From the NCBI GenBank assembly GCA_041398565.1, contig JAWKUN010000005.1, positions 372,001 to 436,000 on the forward strand: a stretch of DNA of 64,000 nucleotides, read 5' to 3'. The position numbers and the translations under genes were made by a program. The DNA is from DATGPD01 sp041398565. GTDB taxonomy: Bacteria > Planctomycetota > UBA1135 > UBA2386. Every line of letters starts with the position of its first letter. The first letter of the stretch is position 1. Positions 1 to 9,589 of this stretch are shown piece after piece. The notes beneath the pieces are model-generated. The model worked only from the letters and a program-made list of their open reading frames with translations. It was not told the DNA's origin and made no database searches.

Positions 1-2902
1 CGGGCACGAACGACGTGGTCTCGCTGCGCCGTCCTCCCGCCTCGGCGAACACCGTCCACGGCAGCACCGACACGCTCTCCCAAGCCGCACACCCCGACAC
101 GTCGGTTCGGCGCTCGACGTCGTCGCGACGCAACCCGTCGGGCGCAGCCTCGCGCAGCACGACGCGGGCACCGAGCACGGGACGCCCGCGGCCGTCGTGG
201 ACCCGCACATCGACCGCACCCGGACGCACGAGACGCAGCAGCCGCTCGCCGTCGACGCCGGCGACGAAAGGCGCGGCCCGACAGCGCCCGTAGTCCGTGC
301 CGCGGACCTCCACCGCGTAGGTCGCTCCGCGCTCGAGCCCCTCGATCCAGAGCTGACCGTCCCGCACCTCGACTTGGTGCGCCGTCCCGGGCAGCCAAAC
401 GGCGTCACGCCGCTTGCAGACCACGACCCGCGCCGATCGGGGCGGAGGCTCCCCGTCGGTCTGCAGGAGTAGGCGCAGCGACGCTCCGCGCAGGGCGTCG
501 CGGTCGAACGCGAAGTCTTGCAGGGAGGGCTCGACGTCGGACCGGATCGCGCGCGCGTAGGGCCGCGCCGGATCGGGAGTGCACTGCAACGCGTAGCGCC
601 GGCGGGGAATCAGACCCTCGATGCGATAGGCGCCGCCGGCGTCGGTCTCGGCGCTGATCGCGTCACCGAGGAACGCGCGCGACGAGCCGGGCGGACCGTC
701 CGCAGCCTGCGGCTGCGCGGTGATGCGGGCCCCGGCGACGGGAAGGCCGTCTTGCCAGCGCACGGTGCCGCGTATCACCCCGCGGTCGCTCAAGTCCAGA
801 CGCACGTGCAACGGCGGCGCGCCGGTCGCCACGTGCACGGGCGTCATCGGGCCCGGAGCCCACTCGTCGTGCTTGGCCATGGCCAGATAGTCGCCCGCAC
901 TCGGCAGCAGCACGCAGAAGGACCCGTCCTCGCCGGTCGTGACCTCGGCCGAGAACGGCCGCACGCGGGGATCCGCCGACGGATCTCGGTCGGTGCGCTC
1001 GACGTGCACGGCGGCACCGGCGCAGACGGCACCGCGCGGATCGCGCACCGCGCCGGTCAGGGTCACCGCGCCGAGCATGCGGAGACGCACCTCGACGGAG
1101 CTGCCCGGCGCTGCCTCGATGCGCGACGTCTCGGACGACGCATCGCCCTTGCGTGCCGCCAACTCATGCCACCCCGAGGTCTGGCCTCGCGCCCCGACGA
1201 CCTGGTCGGCGTCGTGGTGCCCGTCGTGCCAACCCGCGGCGTCGAGGCTCAGCTCGAAGCGACCGTCGGCCCCGGTCGTGGCGGTGCAGCGCCGGGCCTG
1301 CGGCCACGAGTCGGACGGGCTGGACTCGACCTCGGCGCCGGCCAACGGCTGCCCCGCCGCGTCGACGACGACGCCGCGGACGGCGCAGAGGTCGACCACT
1401 TCGAGCACGACCTGCACACCCGACGCCGGCACTTCGAATCGGATCAAACCCGACGAGGCGCGCGCCGTGGTGGCCAGCAACGTGAGGGTACCCGTCGCGG
1501 GTACGCGACACGTGCCGTCGCGTCCGGTCCTGCCGACCTCCTGCAGGCGCTTGCGCCGGGAAGACACGCTCCGGTCCAGAAACGCGACGAGCGACGCCAC
1601 CGACGATTCGCGGTCGGACCCATGCGCCAGGCTCGCGAGCAAGAGGGCCTCGCCAGCTTCACTTCTCGGTGATGCCGGCGACCGCCCTCGCGATCGCGAC
1701 TCTGCCAAGTCGAGAGTCAGACGATCGGCCCTCGTGACGGCGTCGACCCCCTGCGGGTCGATCGCGAACCACGGACTCGCGTCGTGGCGATCGCCGCCAC
1801 CGGCGTCGCCCGGGGCCAAGGATGCGAAGACGAGGGCGCGCGCGGCGTCGACCTGCATCGAGAAGGCTGCCTTCGCCGGCGCGAACCCGAGGCTTGCCAC
1901 ATCGACCTCCGTCGTCGCCTCCTCCACCTCGCGCCACACACGGGCGCCGACCACGCGGCGCCCGGCTCGGTCGAGGACCAGCACCACCACTTCGCCGGCC
2001 GCGGCCGACGGCAGGGAGCCGGTGTCCTCAACCAGTTCCTCGCCGGGCTCCTCGGTCGCCACGGCGGTGCGGGTCACCGGAGTCGGTTCGGCCACCGGCT
2101 CCGGCACCTCCGCGCTCAGACCACCGCGTGCGCTCGACGGCGTCACCAGCGGCGCGACCATCGCCCCATGGCCGTCGCCGGCGTCCGTCGCCGACCAGTA
2201 CGCAAACGTGGCGAGCGAGGCGACCAACGCGAGCGCCACGCCCGCGGCACACATCTTCTTCACTCCCATTCCGACCAGACCTCCTGAGCCTCCGGTCGCG
2301 ACGGTGCTCGTCACCGCCGCCGGCCGCAGCACGACGAATCCCAACGAAGACGCCCACCCGCCGCGCGGGCCGAGCGCGGTCTCGAGACGTCCGCGCAGCG
2401 TGTGCAGCCCGCGCGCGAGGCGCGTGCGCACGGTCGCCACCGGGCAGCCGGCCGCCCGCGCGATCGCGGTCGGACCGTGCCCTTCGAAGAAGCGCAGTAG
2501 GACGGTCGAGCGATAGGGCTCGTCGAGTGACAACACCGCTTCGACCACGCGGTGATGTGCTTCGACGCGCGCCACGACGTCGCTGGTCGCAGGCAAGGCC
2601 TCCGGACGCGCCGCCAGACGCTCGCACCGCTCGCCGAGGCGCGCGCGTCGACCTCGACGTGCCGTCACGTGCCGCGCGACCGCGGTCAGCCATGCGCGCA
2701 TCGAGCGCGTCTGGGTCGGCGCGCGGGTCAGCGCCAGGATCCTTACCTCTTGGACGACGTCGTCGACGTCGTGCCCGTCCCGGGCGAGGCCGGCCACCAG
2801 CTGATGCAACCACGACGTCTCGCGCAGCAGCACCTCGGCGCACGCCGCGGTCCTCGGCGCGGCGGCGTGTCGATGGAGAGCGTCGGAGAGGGACATCGCC
2901 AT
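1..2902 (-). CDS. ECF sigma factor fused to a membrane-anchored carboxypeptidase-regulatory-like protein (3' end outside window)
   Basis: One uninterrupted reading frame begins at ATG 2902 (a second ATG lies at 2896) and leaves the window without a stop, giving at least 967 residues. Residues 1 to about 190 form a sigma-70/ECF factor: region 2 has DVDDVVQEV and region 4 has LDEPYRSTVLLRFFEG followed by the helix-turn-helix PTAIARAAGCPVATVRTRLARG. After a Gly/Ala linker a hydrophobic segment (about residues 217-236, CAAGVALALVASLATFAYW) predicts a membrane span. The rest reads as repeated beta-sandwich modules with signatures such as GAVTLTGAVRDPRG and GVIRGTVRWQDG, as in carboxypeptidase-regulatory-like domains. 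Inference: a cytoplasmic sigma factor tethered to an extracytoplasmic sensor or structural part. A caveat is an AGGAGG at 2280-2285, 10 nt before an in-frame ATG at 2269, so the membrane part could also be made separately. Confidence 0.8.
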   Translation of the reverse strand, partial: MAMSLSDALHRHAAAPRTAACAEVLLRETSWLHQLVAGLARDGHDVDDVVQEVRILALTRAPTQTRSMRAWLTAVARHVTARRGRRARLGERCERLAARPEALPATSDVVARVEAHHRVVEAVLSLDEPYRSTVLLRFFEGHGPTAIARAAGCPVATVRTRLARGLHTLRGRLETALGPRGGWASSLGFVVLRPAAVTSTVATGGSGGLVGMGVKKMCAAGVALALVASLATFAYWSATDAGDGHGAMVAPLVTPSSARGGLSAEVPEPVAEPTPVTRTAVATEEPGEELVEDTGSLPSAAAGEVVVLVLDRAGRRVVGARVWREVEEATTEVDVASLGFAPAKAAFSMQVDAARALVFASLAPGDAGGGDRHDASPWFAIDPQGVDAVTRADRLTLDLAESRSRGRSPASPRSEAGEALLLASLAHGSDRESSVASLVAFLDRSVSSRRKRLQEVGRTGRDGTCRVPATGTLTLLATTARASSGLIRFEVPASGVQVVLEVVDLCAVRGVVVDAAGQPLAGAEVESSPSDSWPQARRCTATTGADGRFELSLDAAGWHDGHHDADQVVGARGQTSGWHELAARKGDASSETSRIEAAPGSSVEVRLRMLGAVTLTGAVRDPRGAVCAGAAVHVERTDRDPSADPRVRPFSAEVTTGEDGSFCVLLPSAGDYLAMAKHDEWAPGPMTPVHVATGAPPLHVRLDLSDRGVIRGTVRWQDGLPVAGARITAQPQAADGPPGSSRAFLGDAISAETDAGGAYRIEGLIPRRRYALQCTPDPARPYARAIRSDVEPSLQDFAFDRDALRGASLRLLLQTDGEPPPRSARVVVCKRRDAVWLPGTAHQVEVRDGQLWIEGLERGATYAVEVRGTDYGRCRAAPFVAGVDGERLLRLVRPGAVDVRVHDGRGRPVLGARVVLREAAPDGLRRDDVERRTDVSGCAAWESVSVLPWTVFAEAGGRRSETTSFVP

Positions 2903-3001
2903 GCTTGAGACCCGAGGCCGGCGAATCGACTCACGGTTTCTCGCCGCGTCAAGGGCCGCCCCCCGACCGGCCGCCCAAACCCAGCAACGCAGCCCGACAG
3001 C

Positions 3002-5023
3002 GTGCGCGAGCGTCCACTCGCGCTATCATCGCCGGGTCCTGCCGACGCCATCGCCGCCTTGCCAAGCCCCTGCGCCGCCACCGACCGATTCCTGCCCATC
3101 TCGCGCGCCGAGATCGAGGCGCGCGGCTGGACGCAGCCCGACGTCGTGTTCGTGTCCGGAGACGCCTACGTCGACCACCCGTCGTTCGCCGCCGCCGTGC
3201 TCGGCCGCGTGCTCGAGGCGCACGGCTTCAAGGTGGCCATCCTGCCGCAGCCCGATTGGAAGAGCGCCGATGCGTGGCGGGCCCTGGGTCGCCCGCGCCT
3301 CTTCTACGCGGTGAGCGCCGGCAACATGGACTCGATGATCAACCACTACACGGCGAACAAGAAGCGTCGCAACGACGACGCCTACTCGCCGGGGGGTCGC
3401 ATCGGCCTACGACCCGACCGCGCCACCAACGTGTACGCGCAGCGCTGCCGCGAGGCGTTCCCCGACGTGCCGGTGGTGGTCGGCGGCGTCGAGGCATCGC
3501 TGCGCCGTGTCGCCCACTTCGACTACTGGTCCGAGACGGTCCGGACGAGCATCCTCGTGTCCAGCAAGGCCGACCTGCTTGGCTTCGGCATGGGCGAGGC
3601 GACCATCGTGGCGATCGCCCGACGTCTGGCGGCGGGCGAAGACGTGACGCGCCTGCGCGACCTGCGCGGGATCGCCTACCTCATGGGCAGGAGCGAGTCC
3701 CTGCCGGCCCACACCTTCGCCGGGCCGGGCACGGCTTGCGACGACTCCACCGTCGAGCTGCCGAGCTTCGAGACGGTGCGCACCGACCCGGTGGCGTTCG
3801 CGACCATGACGCGCCAGGTACACCACGAGACCAACCCACTCAACGCCCGTCGGTTGGTGCAGCGGCACGGCGACCGCACGGTGGTGGTGAACCCGCCGGC
3901 GCTGCGCCTCGACGTGGGCGGCATGGACGCGATCTACGACCTGCCCTACACGCGCCGGCCGCACCCGAGCTACACGGAGCCGGTGCCGGCGCACCAGATG
4001 ATCAAGGACTCGGTGACGATCATGCGTGGCTGCTTCGGCGGCTGCACCTTCTGCTCGATCACCATGCACCAAGGGCGCGCCATCCAGAGCCGCAGCGAGG
4101 ACTCGATCGTGCGCGAGCTGCAGGCGTTGGCGCAGCAGCCGGACTTCAAGGGGCACGTCAGCGACGTCGGCGGACCGACCGCCAACATGTACCGCATGCA
4201 GTGCACCCGGCCGGAGATCGAGGCGCGCTGCCGGCGCCTGTCGTGCGTGCACCCGACCATCTGCAAGCTGCTCGGCACCGACCACGCGCCGACCATCGCG
4301 CTGTTGCGGCAGGCGCGCGCCGTGCCCGGCGTCGAGTCGGTGCGCGTCGCCTCGGGCATCCGCATGGACCTGGCAGCGCGCAGCGACGCCTACCTCGACG
4401 AGTTGGCACGCCACCACGTCGGCGGGCAGCTCAAGGTGGCGCCCGAGCACGTCGCCGAGAACGTGCTCGACAAGATGAAGAAGCCCGGTGCGGCTTCGTT
4501 CCTGGCCTTCGCCGAGCGCTTCCAAGCGGCCAGCGGCCGCGCCGGCAAGCAGCAGTACCTGGTGCCCTACTTCATCGCCAGCCATCCCGGCAGCGGTGTG
4601 CACGAGATGATCGAGCTGGCCGAGTTCCTCAAGGCGCACGGCTACCGCCCGCAGCAGGTGCAGGACTTCATCCCGGCGCCGATGGACATCGCCACGTGCA
4701 TGTACCACACCGGCCTCGACCCGATGACCATGCAGCCGGTCGCGACGGTGAAGAAGCTGCGCGACCGCCTCGTGCAGCGCGCGCTGATGCAGTTCTTCAA
4801 GCCCGAGAACTGGTTCGTCGTGCACGCTGCCCTGCTCGACGCCGCTCGCCAGGACCTGATCGGCGACGGGCCTCGGTGCCTGATCCCGAGCCGGCCGCCG
4901 AAGGCGGCGCTGGACGCGCGGCGACGCCAGGCCGACGACCCCACCTTCGTGCACGCCCCGGAGGCGGGAACGAGTGCGTACCGGCGCGGCGCGCGCAGCC
5001 GCGGGAAAACCCGGCGCGACTGA
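3002..5023 (+). CDS. ygiQ: YgiQ family radical SAM protein
   Basis: Radical SAM protein of the YgiQ family (about 670 residues, usual length), of unknown reaction. The N-terminal region carries the family signature FLPISRAEIEARGW and VSGDAYVDHPSFAAAVLGR. The [4Fe-4S] cluster site is CFGGCTFC, a CX3CX2C motif, near position 4027. A C-terminal part rich in Pro/Arg follows FKPENWFVVHAAL. The start is uncertain: GTG 3002 is the longest, but a -10-like TATCAT at 3024-3029 lies downstream of it, so TTG 3059 (still upstream of FLPIS) could be the true start. It stands alone on the plus strand, divergent from the sigma-fusion gene. Confidence 0.88.
   Translation: MRERPLALSSPGPADAIAALPSPCAATDRFLPISRAEIEARGWTQPDVVFVSGDAYVDHPSFAAAVLGRVLEAHGFKVAILPQPDWKSADAWRALGRPRLFYAVSAGNMDSMINHYTANKKRRNDDAYSPGGRIGLRPDRATNVYAQRCREAFPDVPVVVGGVEASLRRVAHFDYWSETVRTSILVSSKADLLGFGMGEATIVAIARRLAAGEDVTRLRDLRGIAYLMGRSESLPAHTFAGPGTACDDSTVELPSFETVRTDPVAFATMTRQVHHETNPLNARRLVQRHGDRTVVVNPPALRLDVGGMDAIYDLPYTRRPHPSYTEPVPAHQMIKDSVTIMRGCFGGCTFCSITMHQGRAIQSRSEDSIVRELQALAQQPDFKGHVSDVGGPTANMYRMQCTRPEIEARCRRLSCVHPTICKLLGTDHAPTIALLRQARAVPGVESVRVASGIRMDLAARSDAYLDELARHHVGGQLKVAPEHVAENVLDKMKKPGAASFLAFAERFQAASGRAGKQQYLVPYFIASHPGSGVHEMIELAEFLKAHGYRPQQVQDFIPAPMDIATCMYHTGLDPMTMQPVATVKKLRDRLVQRALMQFFKPENWFVVHAALLDAARQDLIGDGPRCLIPSRPPKAALDARRRQADDPTFVHAPEAGTSAYRRGARSRGKTRRD
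3024..3029 (+). promoter_or_regulatory. Candidate -10 element upstream of the radical SAM gene
   Basis: TATCAT within GCTATCATCGCCG. The same string precedes the gene starting at 46155, and GCTATCATC precedes the gene at 15262. No clear -35 is seen. Confidence 0.4.
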
Positions 5024-5054
5024 GCCCGCTCGCGGCCCGTATCGTGAGCGCGGG

Positions 5055-5105
5055 ATGAGCCTCGCCGAGAATCGTCCGGGTCGACGGGAGCCGCGCCGAC
5101 CATGA
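5055..5105 (+). CDS. Possible 16-residue leader peptide upstream of the kinase
   Basis: A short frame, ATG 5055 to TGA 5103-5105, encodes MSLAENRPGRREPRRP. Its TGA overlaps the kinase ATG (ATGA at 5102-5105), the arrangement used for translational coupling. A -10-like TATCGT at 5040-5045 sits 9 nt before its ATG. The Arg/Pro-rich end could slow ribosomes. There is no homology support; this may be chance. Confidence 0.3.
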   Translation: MSLAENRPGRREPRRP

Positions 5106-8100
5106 GCCCCGACGAACGAGTGCGCATGGCGAGGTTGGCGGAGCTGTTCCGGACCGCGCGCGCCCTCGATCCGGCTGCCCAGCGCGCCTACCTGGCATCG
5201 CGCACGGGCGCCGACGCCGCGTTGGTCACGGAGCTCGCGCGGCTGCTCGCCGAGGATGTGCCGACGCAGGCGGCAGACGACCTCCTGCCCGCCTGTGGCG
5301 ACTTCACCGTCGGCGATCGAGTCGGCTCGTTCGTGATCGTGGCCCCGGTGGGCGAAGGTGGCATGGGCTCGGTGTTCCTGGCCGAGCAACGCCAGCCGGT
5401 ACGCCGTCAGGTCGCGCTCAAGGTGATCAAGCCGGGCATGGACTCCAAGGCGGTGCTGGCACGCTTCGCCGTCGAACGACAGGCGCTGGCCCTGATGGAC
5501 CACCCCACCATCGCCAAGGTGTTCGAAGCCGGCGCGACCGCGAACGGCCGCCCCTACTTCGCGATGGAGTACGTGCAGGGTGCTCCGATCACCAGATTCT
5601 GCGACCAGCAGCGACTGCCGCTCGACGATCGGCTGCGCCTGTTCGGCCAGGTGTGCGGTGGCGTGCAGCACGCCCATGCCAAGGGTGTGATCCACCGCGA
5701 TCTCACGCCGAACAACCTGCTGGTGGCCCTCGTCGACGGCCAACCACGGGCCAAGATCATCGACTTCGGGCTCGCTCGCGCCATCGATCGCCCGCTCGCC
5801 GCGCGCACCCTGTGCACCGAACAGGGCGCGATCCTCGGCACGCCGGAGTACATGTCGCCCGAGCAAGCCGGCATCGAGGGCGGCGACGTCGATATCCGCA
5901 GCGACGTGTACACGCTGGGAGTCGTGCTCTACGAGCTCCTCACGGGCAAACGGCCGTTCGAGTCCGGCGAGCTGCGAGGTGGGGGCTACGACGCGATGTG
6001 CCGGACGATCCGCGAGAAGCCACCCCCGCGACCCAGCACCAAGATCACCACGGTGCCTGCCGAGACCACGGCCGCGGCCGAACTACGCGGCACCACCGCC
6101 GACGCCCTGGTGCGGCGCCTGCGCGGCGACCTCGACTGGGTCGTGCTGCGATGTCTCGAGAAGGACCCGGCCCGGCGTTACGCAACCGTGCACGAGCTGG
6201 CCGCCGACATCCAGGCCCACCTCGAGCGTCGGCCGGTGCAGGCGCACGCGCCGACGACGACCTACCGCCTGACCAAGTTCGTGCAGCGCAACCGGCTGTT
6301 GGTGATCGGCGTGGCGACGCTCCTGCTGGTTCTCGTCGGCGGCATCGTCGGCACGTCGGTCGGCTTGGCGCGAGCTTCGACCAACTTGCAGCTGGCCGAA
6401 CAGCGGGCGAGCGATCTGGAGACCATCGCCAAGTTCCAGGAGAGCCGGTTGCGCGACGTCGACACCGCCAAGATGGCGGTGGACCTGCGCCGTGGACTGC
6501 TCGACGAGGCGCGACGCGGCATGCAGACGCGCGGGATCGCGCCGGCCACGATCGAGCAGCGGACCCAGGAGCTCGCCGAAGCCACCGACGGCGTGAACTT
6601 CACCGATCTCGGCCTGCAGGTGCTCGGCGACCACGTCTTCGGCCGAGCCCTGCGAGCCATCGACGGCGAGCTGGAAGCACAGCCGCTGATCCGCGCGCGC
6701 CTCCTGCAGGCCACGGCCACGACCATGGCCAAGCTCGGCCTGCTCGAGGCGGCCACGGCGCCGCAGGAGAAGGCGCTTGCGATACGGCGCCAGGAGCTCG
6801 GCGACGACGCCCGCGACACCCTGGAGTCGATCGGCCGCACCGGCCTGCTGCTGCAGGCCCGCGGCCGCTTGCCGGAGGCCGAGGCGCATCTACGCGACGC
6901 CCTGGCGCGCTCGCAGCGTGTGCTCGGCCCTGACGACCGCGACACTCTGAACGCCACGGAGAACGTCGCCGTGCTGGAGGAGGCTCTCGGTCACCTGGAC
7001 CTGGCCGAAGACGGCCACCGTCGAGCGCTGGCAAGCCTGCGCCTGCTGTTCGGCGACGACGATCCGGACACGCTCAGCACGATGAACAACCTGGCCGCCC
7101 TGCTCAAGGACCGCGGCGCGTACGACGAAGCCGAGGAACTCGACCGCACCGCGCTCGCGAGCCAACGCCGCGTGCGCGGCGATCACGACGTCGACACCCT
7201 CGTCACCCTCAACAATCTCGGCATGCTGCTCGACACCCGCAACGAGGATGCGGAAGCCGAGGCGTGCGTGCGCCAGGCGCTGGCCGGATTCCGCCTGGCG
7301 CTGGGCAACGATCATCCCCTCACCCTGAACACCCTCGGCAACCTCGGCGTGCTCCTGCAGCGGCGGGGGCACATGGAGGAGGCCGAAAAGCTGCTACGCG
7401 AAGCGCTCGACGGGTGCAGGTCCGCCCTGGGCGAGGGCCATGCCGACACCCTCGCCCAACTCGCGAATCTGGGGGTCTTGCTCGAAGCCCGCGGCAAGCT
7501 GGACGAAGCCGAAGCGTGCTTGCGTCAGGAGCTGGATGGGGTCCGACGCGCGCGCGGCGATGACCATCCGGAGACGTTCACCTCCATGCACAACCTCGGC
7601 ACCTTGCTGCAGGTGCGCGGCCGCCTCGACGAAGCCGAGTCGCTGCTGCGTCAAGCTCTGGCCGGCCGACGCCGCCACTTCGACGAGCGACACATGAGCG
7701 TCCTGATCACCCTGGGCAGCCTGGGGTCGGTGCAGCTCTACCAGCGCAAGTTCGAGGACGCCGAAGCGAGCTTCCGCACGGCCCTCGCTGGCCTGATCGC
7801 GGTGTTCGGTGAAGACCACGACCGCACTGCGATGGCGCACGGCAACCTCGGCGTGGTTCTGCGGTATCGCGGCCAACTCGACGAGGCAGAAACGCACCTG
7901 CGCAAGGCGGTCGCCGTCCTGCGCGAGCGGCAAGGCGACGACGGCCCCAACACGTTGGCCTCGATCCACGAACTCGGCGGCGTCCTGCGCGCGAAGGGTC
8001 GCCTGCGCGAGGCGCTGGCCTGCGTGCGCGAGGCGCTGGTGGGCTTCGAGGCCCGACTCGGAGAGGCTCAGCCGCAGACCGTGGCCGCCGCTCGCCACGC

Positions 8101-8335
8101 GGCGCTGCTCTTGCAGCGCGTCGCGGACGATGACGTGGCCGCCGGCGAGCACGCGCGCGCGCGAGACGAGCTGCTCGAGGCCCACGCCCTCGCGGTCCGC
8201 GCCTGGGGCGCGGAGCACGAGCAGACCGCCATCGTGGTCGAGCGAATCACCGCCATGTTCGACGCTTGGCACGCCGCCGACCCCGAGGCCGGCCACGACA
8301 GGGAAGCCGAGAGCTGGCGCGCCAGGCGCCGGTGA
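5102..8335 (+). CDS. Membrane-bound serine/threonine protein kinase with TPR sensor region
   Basis: 1077-residue receptor-like kinase of the planctomycete TPR type. The kinase domain spans about residues 75-385: glycine loop VGEGGMGSV (83-91), ATP-binding Lys107 in VALK, helix-C Glu125, catalytic HRD 198-200, DFG 221-223, and TPEYMSPEQ in the activation segment. The usual HRDLKPxN loop reads HRDLTPNN, so the conserved Lys is Thr. A membrane span follows at about 395-420 (LLVIGVATLLLVLVGGIVGTSVGL). The C-terminal 600 residues contain about ten 42-residue tetratricopeptide repeats with the pattern LGEDHPDTLxxxxNLGxLLxxRGxLDEAE, as in kinesin-light-chain-like TPRs. It probably phosphorylates cytoplasmic targets in response to partner binding by the TPR part. 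An ECF sigma gene lies downstream, a pairing common in this phylum. Confidence 0.92.
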   Translation: MSPDERVRMARLAELFRTARALDPAAQRAYLASRTGADAALVTELARLLAEDVPTQAADDLLPACGDFTVGDRVGSFVIVAPVGEGGMGSVFLAEQRQPVRRQVALKVIKPGMDSKAVLARFAVERQALALMDHPTIAKVFEAGATANGRPYFAMEYVQGAPITRFCDQQRLPLDDRLRLFGQVCGGVQHAHAKGVIHRDLTPNNLLVALVDGQPRAKIIDFGLARAIDRPLAARTLCTEQGAILGTPEYMSPEQAGIEGGDVDIRSDVYTLGVVLYELLTGKRPFESGELRGGGYDAMCRTIREKPPPRPSTKITTVPAETTAAAELRGTTADALVRRLRGDLDWVVLRCLEKDPARRYATVHELAADIQAHLERRPVQAHAPTTTYRLTKFVQRNRLLVIGVATLLLVLVGGIVGTSVGLARASTNLQLAEQRASDLETIAKFQESRLRDVDTAKMAVDLRRGLLDEARRGMQTRGIAPATIEQRTQELAEATDGVNFTDLGLQVLGDHVFGRALRAIDGELEAQPLIRARLLQATATTMAKLGLLEAATAPQEKALAIRRQELGDDARDTLESIGRTGLLLQARGRLPEAEAHLRDALARSQRVLGPDDRDTLNATENVAVLEEALGHLDLAEDGHRRALASLRLLFGDDDPDTLSTMNNLAALLKDRGAYDEAEELDRTALASQRRVRGDHDVDTLVTLNNLGMLLDTRNEDAEAEACVRQALAGFRLALGNDHPLTLNTLGNLGVLLQRRGHMEEAEKLLREALDGCRSALGEGHADTLAQLANLGVLLEARGKLDEAEACLRQELDGVRRARGDDHPETFTSMHNLGTLLQVRGRLDEAESLLRQALAGRRRHFDERHMSVLITLGSLGSVQLYQRKFEDAEASFRTALAGLIAVFGEDHDRTAMAHGNLGVVLRYRGQLDEAETHLRKAVAVLRERQGDDGPNTLASIHELGGVLRAKGRLREALACVREALVGFEARLGEAQPQTVAAARHAALLLQRVADDDVAAGEHARARDELLEAHALAVRAWGAEHEQTAIVVERITAMFDAWHAADPEAGHDREAESWRARRR

Positions 8336-8342
8336 CCGAACG

Positions 8343-8365
8343 GCGAAAGGCGCGTCGCGTTTTTT
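8343..8365 (+). terminator. Weak intrinsic terminator candidate after the kinase
   Basis: A short GCGA/TCGC stem (8343-8346 with 8355-8358) is followed by G and six T residues (8360-8365), just after the kinase stop. The stem is short, so confidence is low. Confidence 0.35.
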
Positions 8366-8514
8366 CGCAGCTCGTCCGGCCACTCCGAGCAGCCCCCGTC
8401 GCATGACCGAGTGAGCGTTGGTCGCGGCCGTGTGAACGGCACGAGCGGGTCGCAGGCGGCCCACCACGGCCGTGGACCACGCCGTCACGAAACAACACGA
8501 AGGGAACCAAGATC

Positions 8515-9582
8515 ATGCAACCTCCACACATCCACCCGACCTTCTCGCGGTGCGGCTCGCTTCTGGCACTGTTGCTGGCGCCGGCGGCCCTGGCGCAGGG
8601 CGGCGCGGTGGTCTTCTCGGACGACCAGCTGCAGGCGGCCGACTGGACCGTCGTCCGCAGCATCACCGGCGCCGGGGGCACCATCTCCGTCGTCGATCAT
8701 GGCACGGGCGGCAACCCAGGCGCCTACCGCGAAGTGGTGCACGTGCACAACGGCTCCACCACCTCCAACCCATCGCAGCTGTGGGGCTTCCACTTCCGCA
8801 ACGGCGCCGTGTACGACCCGGCCGCGCACGGACGACTGGGGCAAGTGGACTTTCGGATCGACTCGCGCCTGTTCGCCGTGATCGGCCTCGACGGCTTCGC
8901 CATCGGACCGGCCATCTTGCAGAACGGACGCGTGTACGCCGCGCGCACGGCCATCACCCCCGAGCCTTCGTGGACGGTGAAGTCGGCCACCGGCCTGACC
9001 GAGTCCAGCTTCCGCTACTGGGACTCGAGCGTGGGCAACTGGGGCACGGGGAGCCCCGACTTCAGCCCGATCGGTGCTCCGATGCAGGTCGGCTTCTTCG
9101 CCGCGACCACGCACACCACGGCGGGGAGCCAGCTGCGCAACGTGGGCCTCGACAACTGGCGCCTGGTGTTGACCCCGAGCCAGGGCACGTTCACCACCAT
9201 CGAGGTCGGCTGCGGGCAGAACGGCGTGCCGCGGATCGCGCCGGCTCCCGGCATGGTGCCGCGAACCAACCAACTGTTCCGGGTCGAGATCTCGGGTATC
9301 CCACCCAGCCTGCCGACGAGCAACGTGCTGATGATGGCCGGCTTCCTGCGCTACCAGCCGCCGGTCGACCTCTCGTTCCTGGGCATGACCCGGTGCTTGC
9401 TGGCCACACGGCCCGACTATCAGGGGCCGTGCGGCGGCTCCGCCAGCGGCGCGTTCTGGCAGGCGATCATGACGGCACCGCCCGGCGCGACCTTCTACCT
9501 CCAGGCCGCGGTCCTCGACCCGGCCGCGAACCCGGCGGGTCTCGCGCTGAGCAACACGGCCGAGGTGATCATCGGGCCCTGA
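8515..9582 (+). CDS. Secreted hypothetical protein
   Basis: 355 residues with an N-terminal signal peptide (SLLALLLAPAALAQGG, cleavage probably after AQ). The mature part is rich in Ser/Thr/Gly and aromatic residues, consistent with an extracellular beta-sandwich. No enzyme motif was recognised. The last ~100 residues resemble the C-terminal module of other exported proteins in this window (GIPPSLPTSNVLMMAGFL, then FYLQAAVLDPAANPAGLALSN). AAGGGAAC upstream of ATG 8515 may serve as ribosome binding site. A hairpin repeat follows the stop directly. Confidence 0.75.
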   Translation: MQPPHIHPTFSRCGSLLALLLAPAALAQGGAVVFSDDQLQAADWTVVRSITGAGGTISVVDHGTGGNPGAYREVVHVHNGSTTSNPSQLWGFHFRNGAVYDPAAHGRLGQVDFRIDSRLFAVIGLDGFAIGPAILQNGRVYAARTAITPEPSWTVKSATGLTESSFRYWDSSVGNWGTGSPDFSPIGAPMQVGFFAATTHTTAGSQLRNVGLDNWRLVLTPSQGTFTTIEVGCGQNGVPRIAPAPGMVPRTNQLFRVEISGIPPSLPTSNVLMMAGFLRYQPPVDLSFLGMTRCLLATRPDYQGPCGGSASGAFWQAIMTAPPGATFYLQAAVLDPAANPAGLALSNTAEVIIGP

Positions 9583-9589
9583 CCGTGAA

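Noticed and set aside
939..2516. Long plus-strand frames (518-1672, 939-2516, 1822-5058) opposite or overlapping the first genes
   Set aside because: They are Arg/Ala/Pro-rich composition shadows. The minus-strand frame encodes recognisable sigma and beta-sandwich domains, and the YgiQ gene accounts for the region after 3002.
3407..5866. 819-residue minus-strand frame opposite the radical SAM and kinase genes
   Set aside because: His/Arg/Val-rich with no domain signature; antisense to two clear genes in a high-GC genome.
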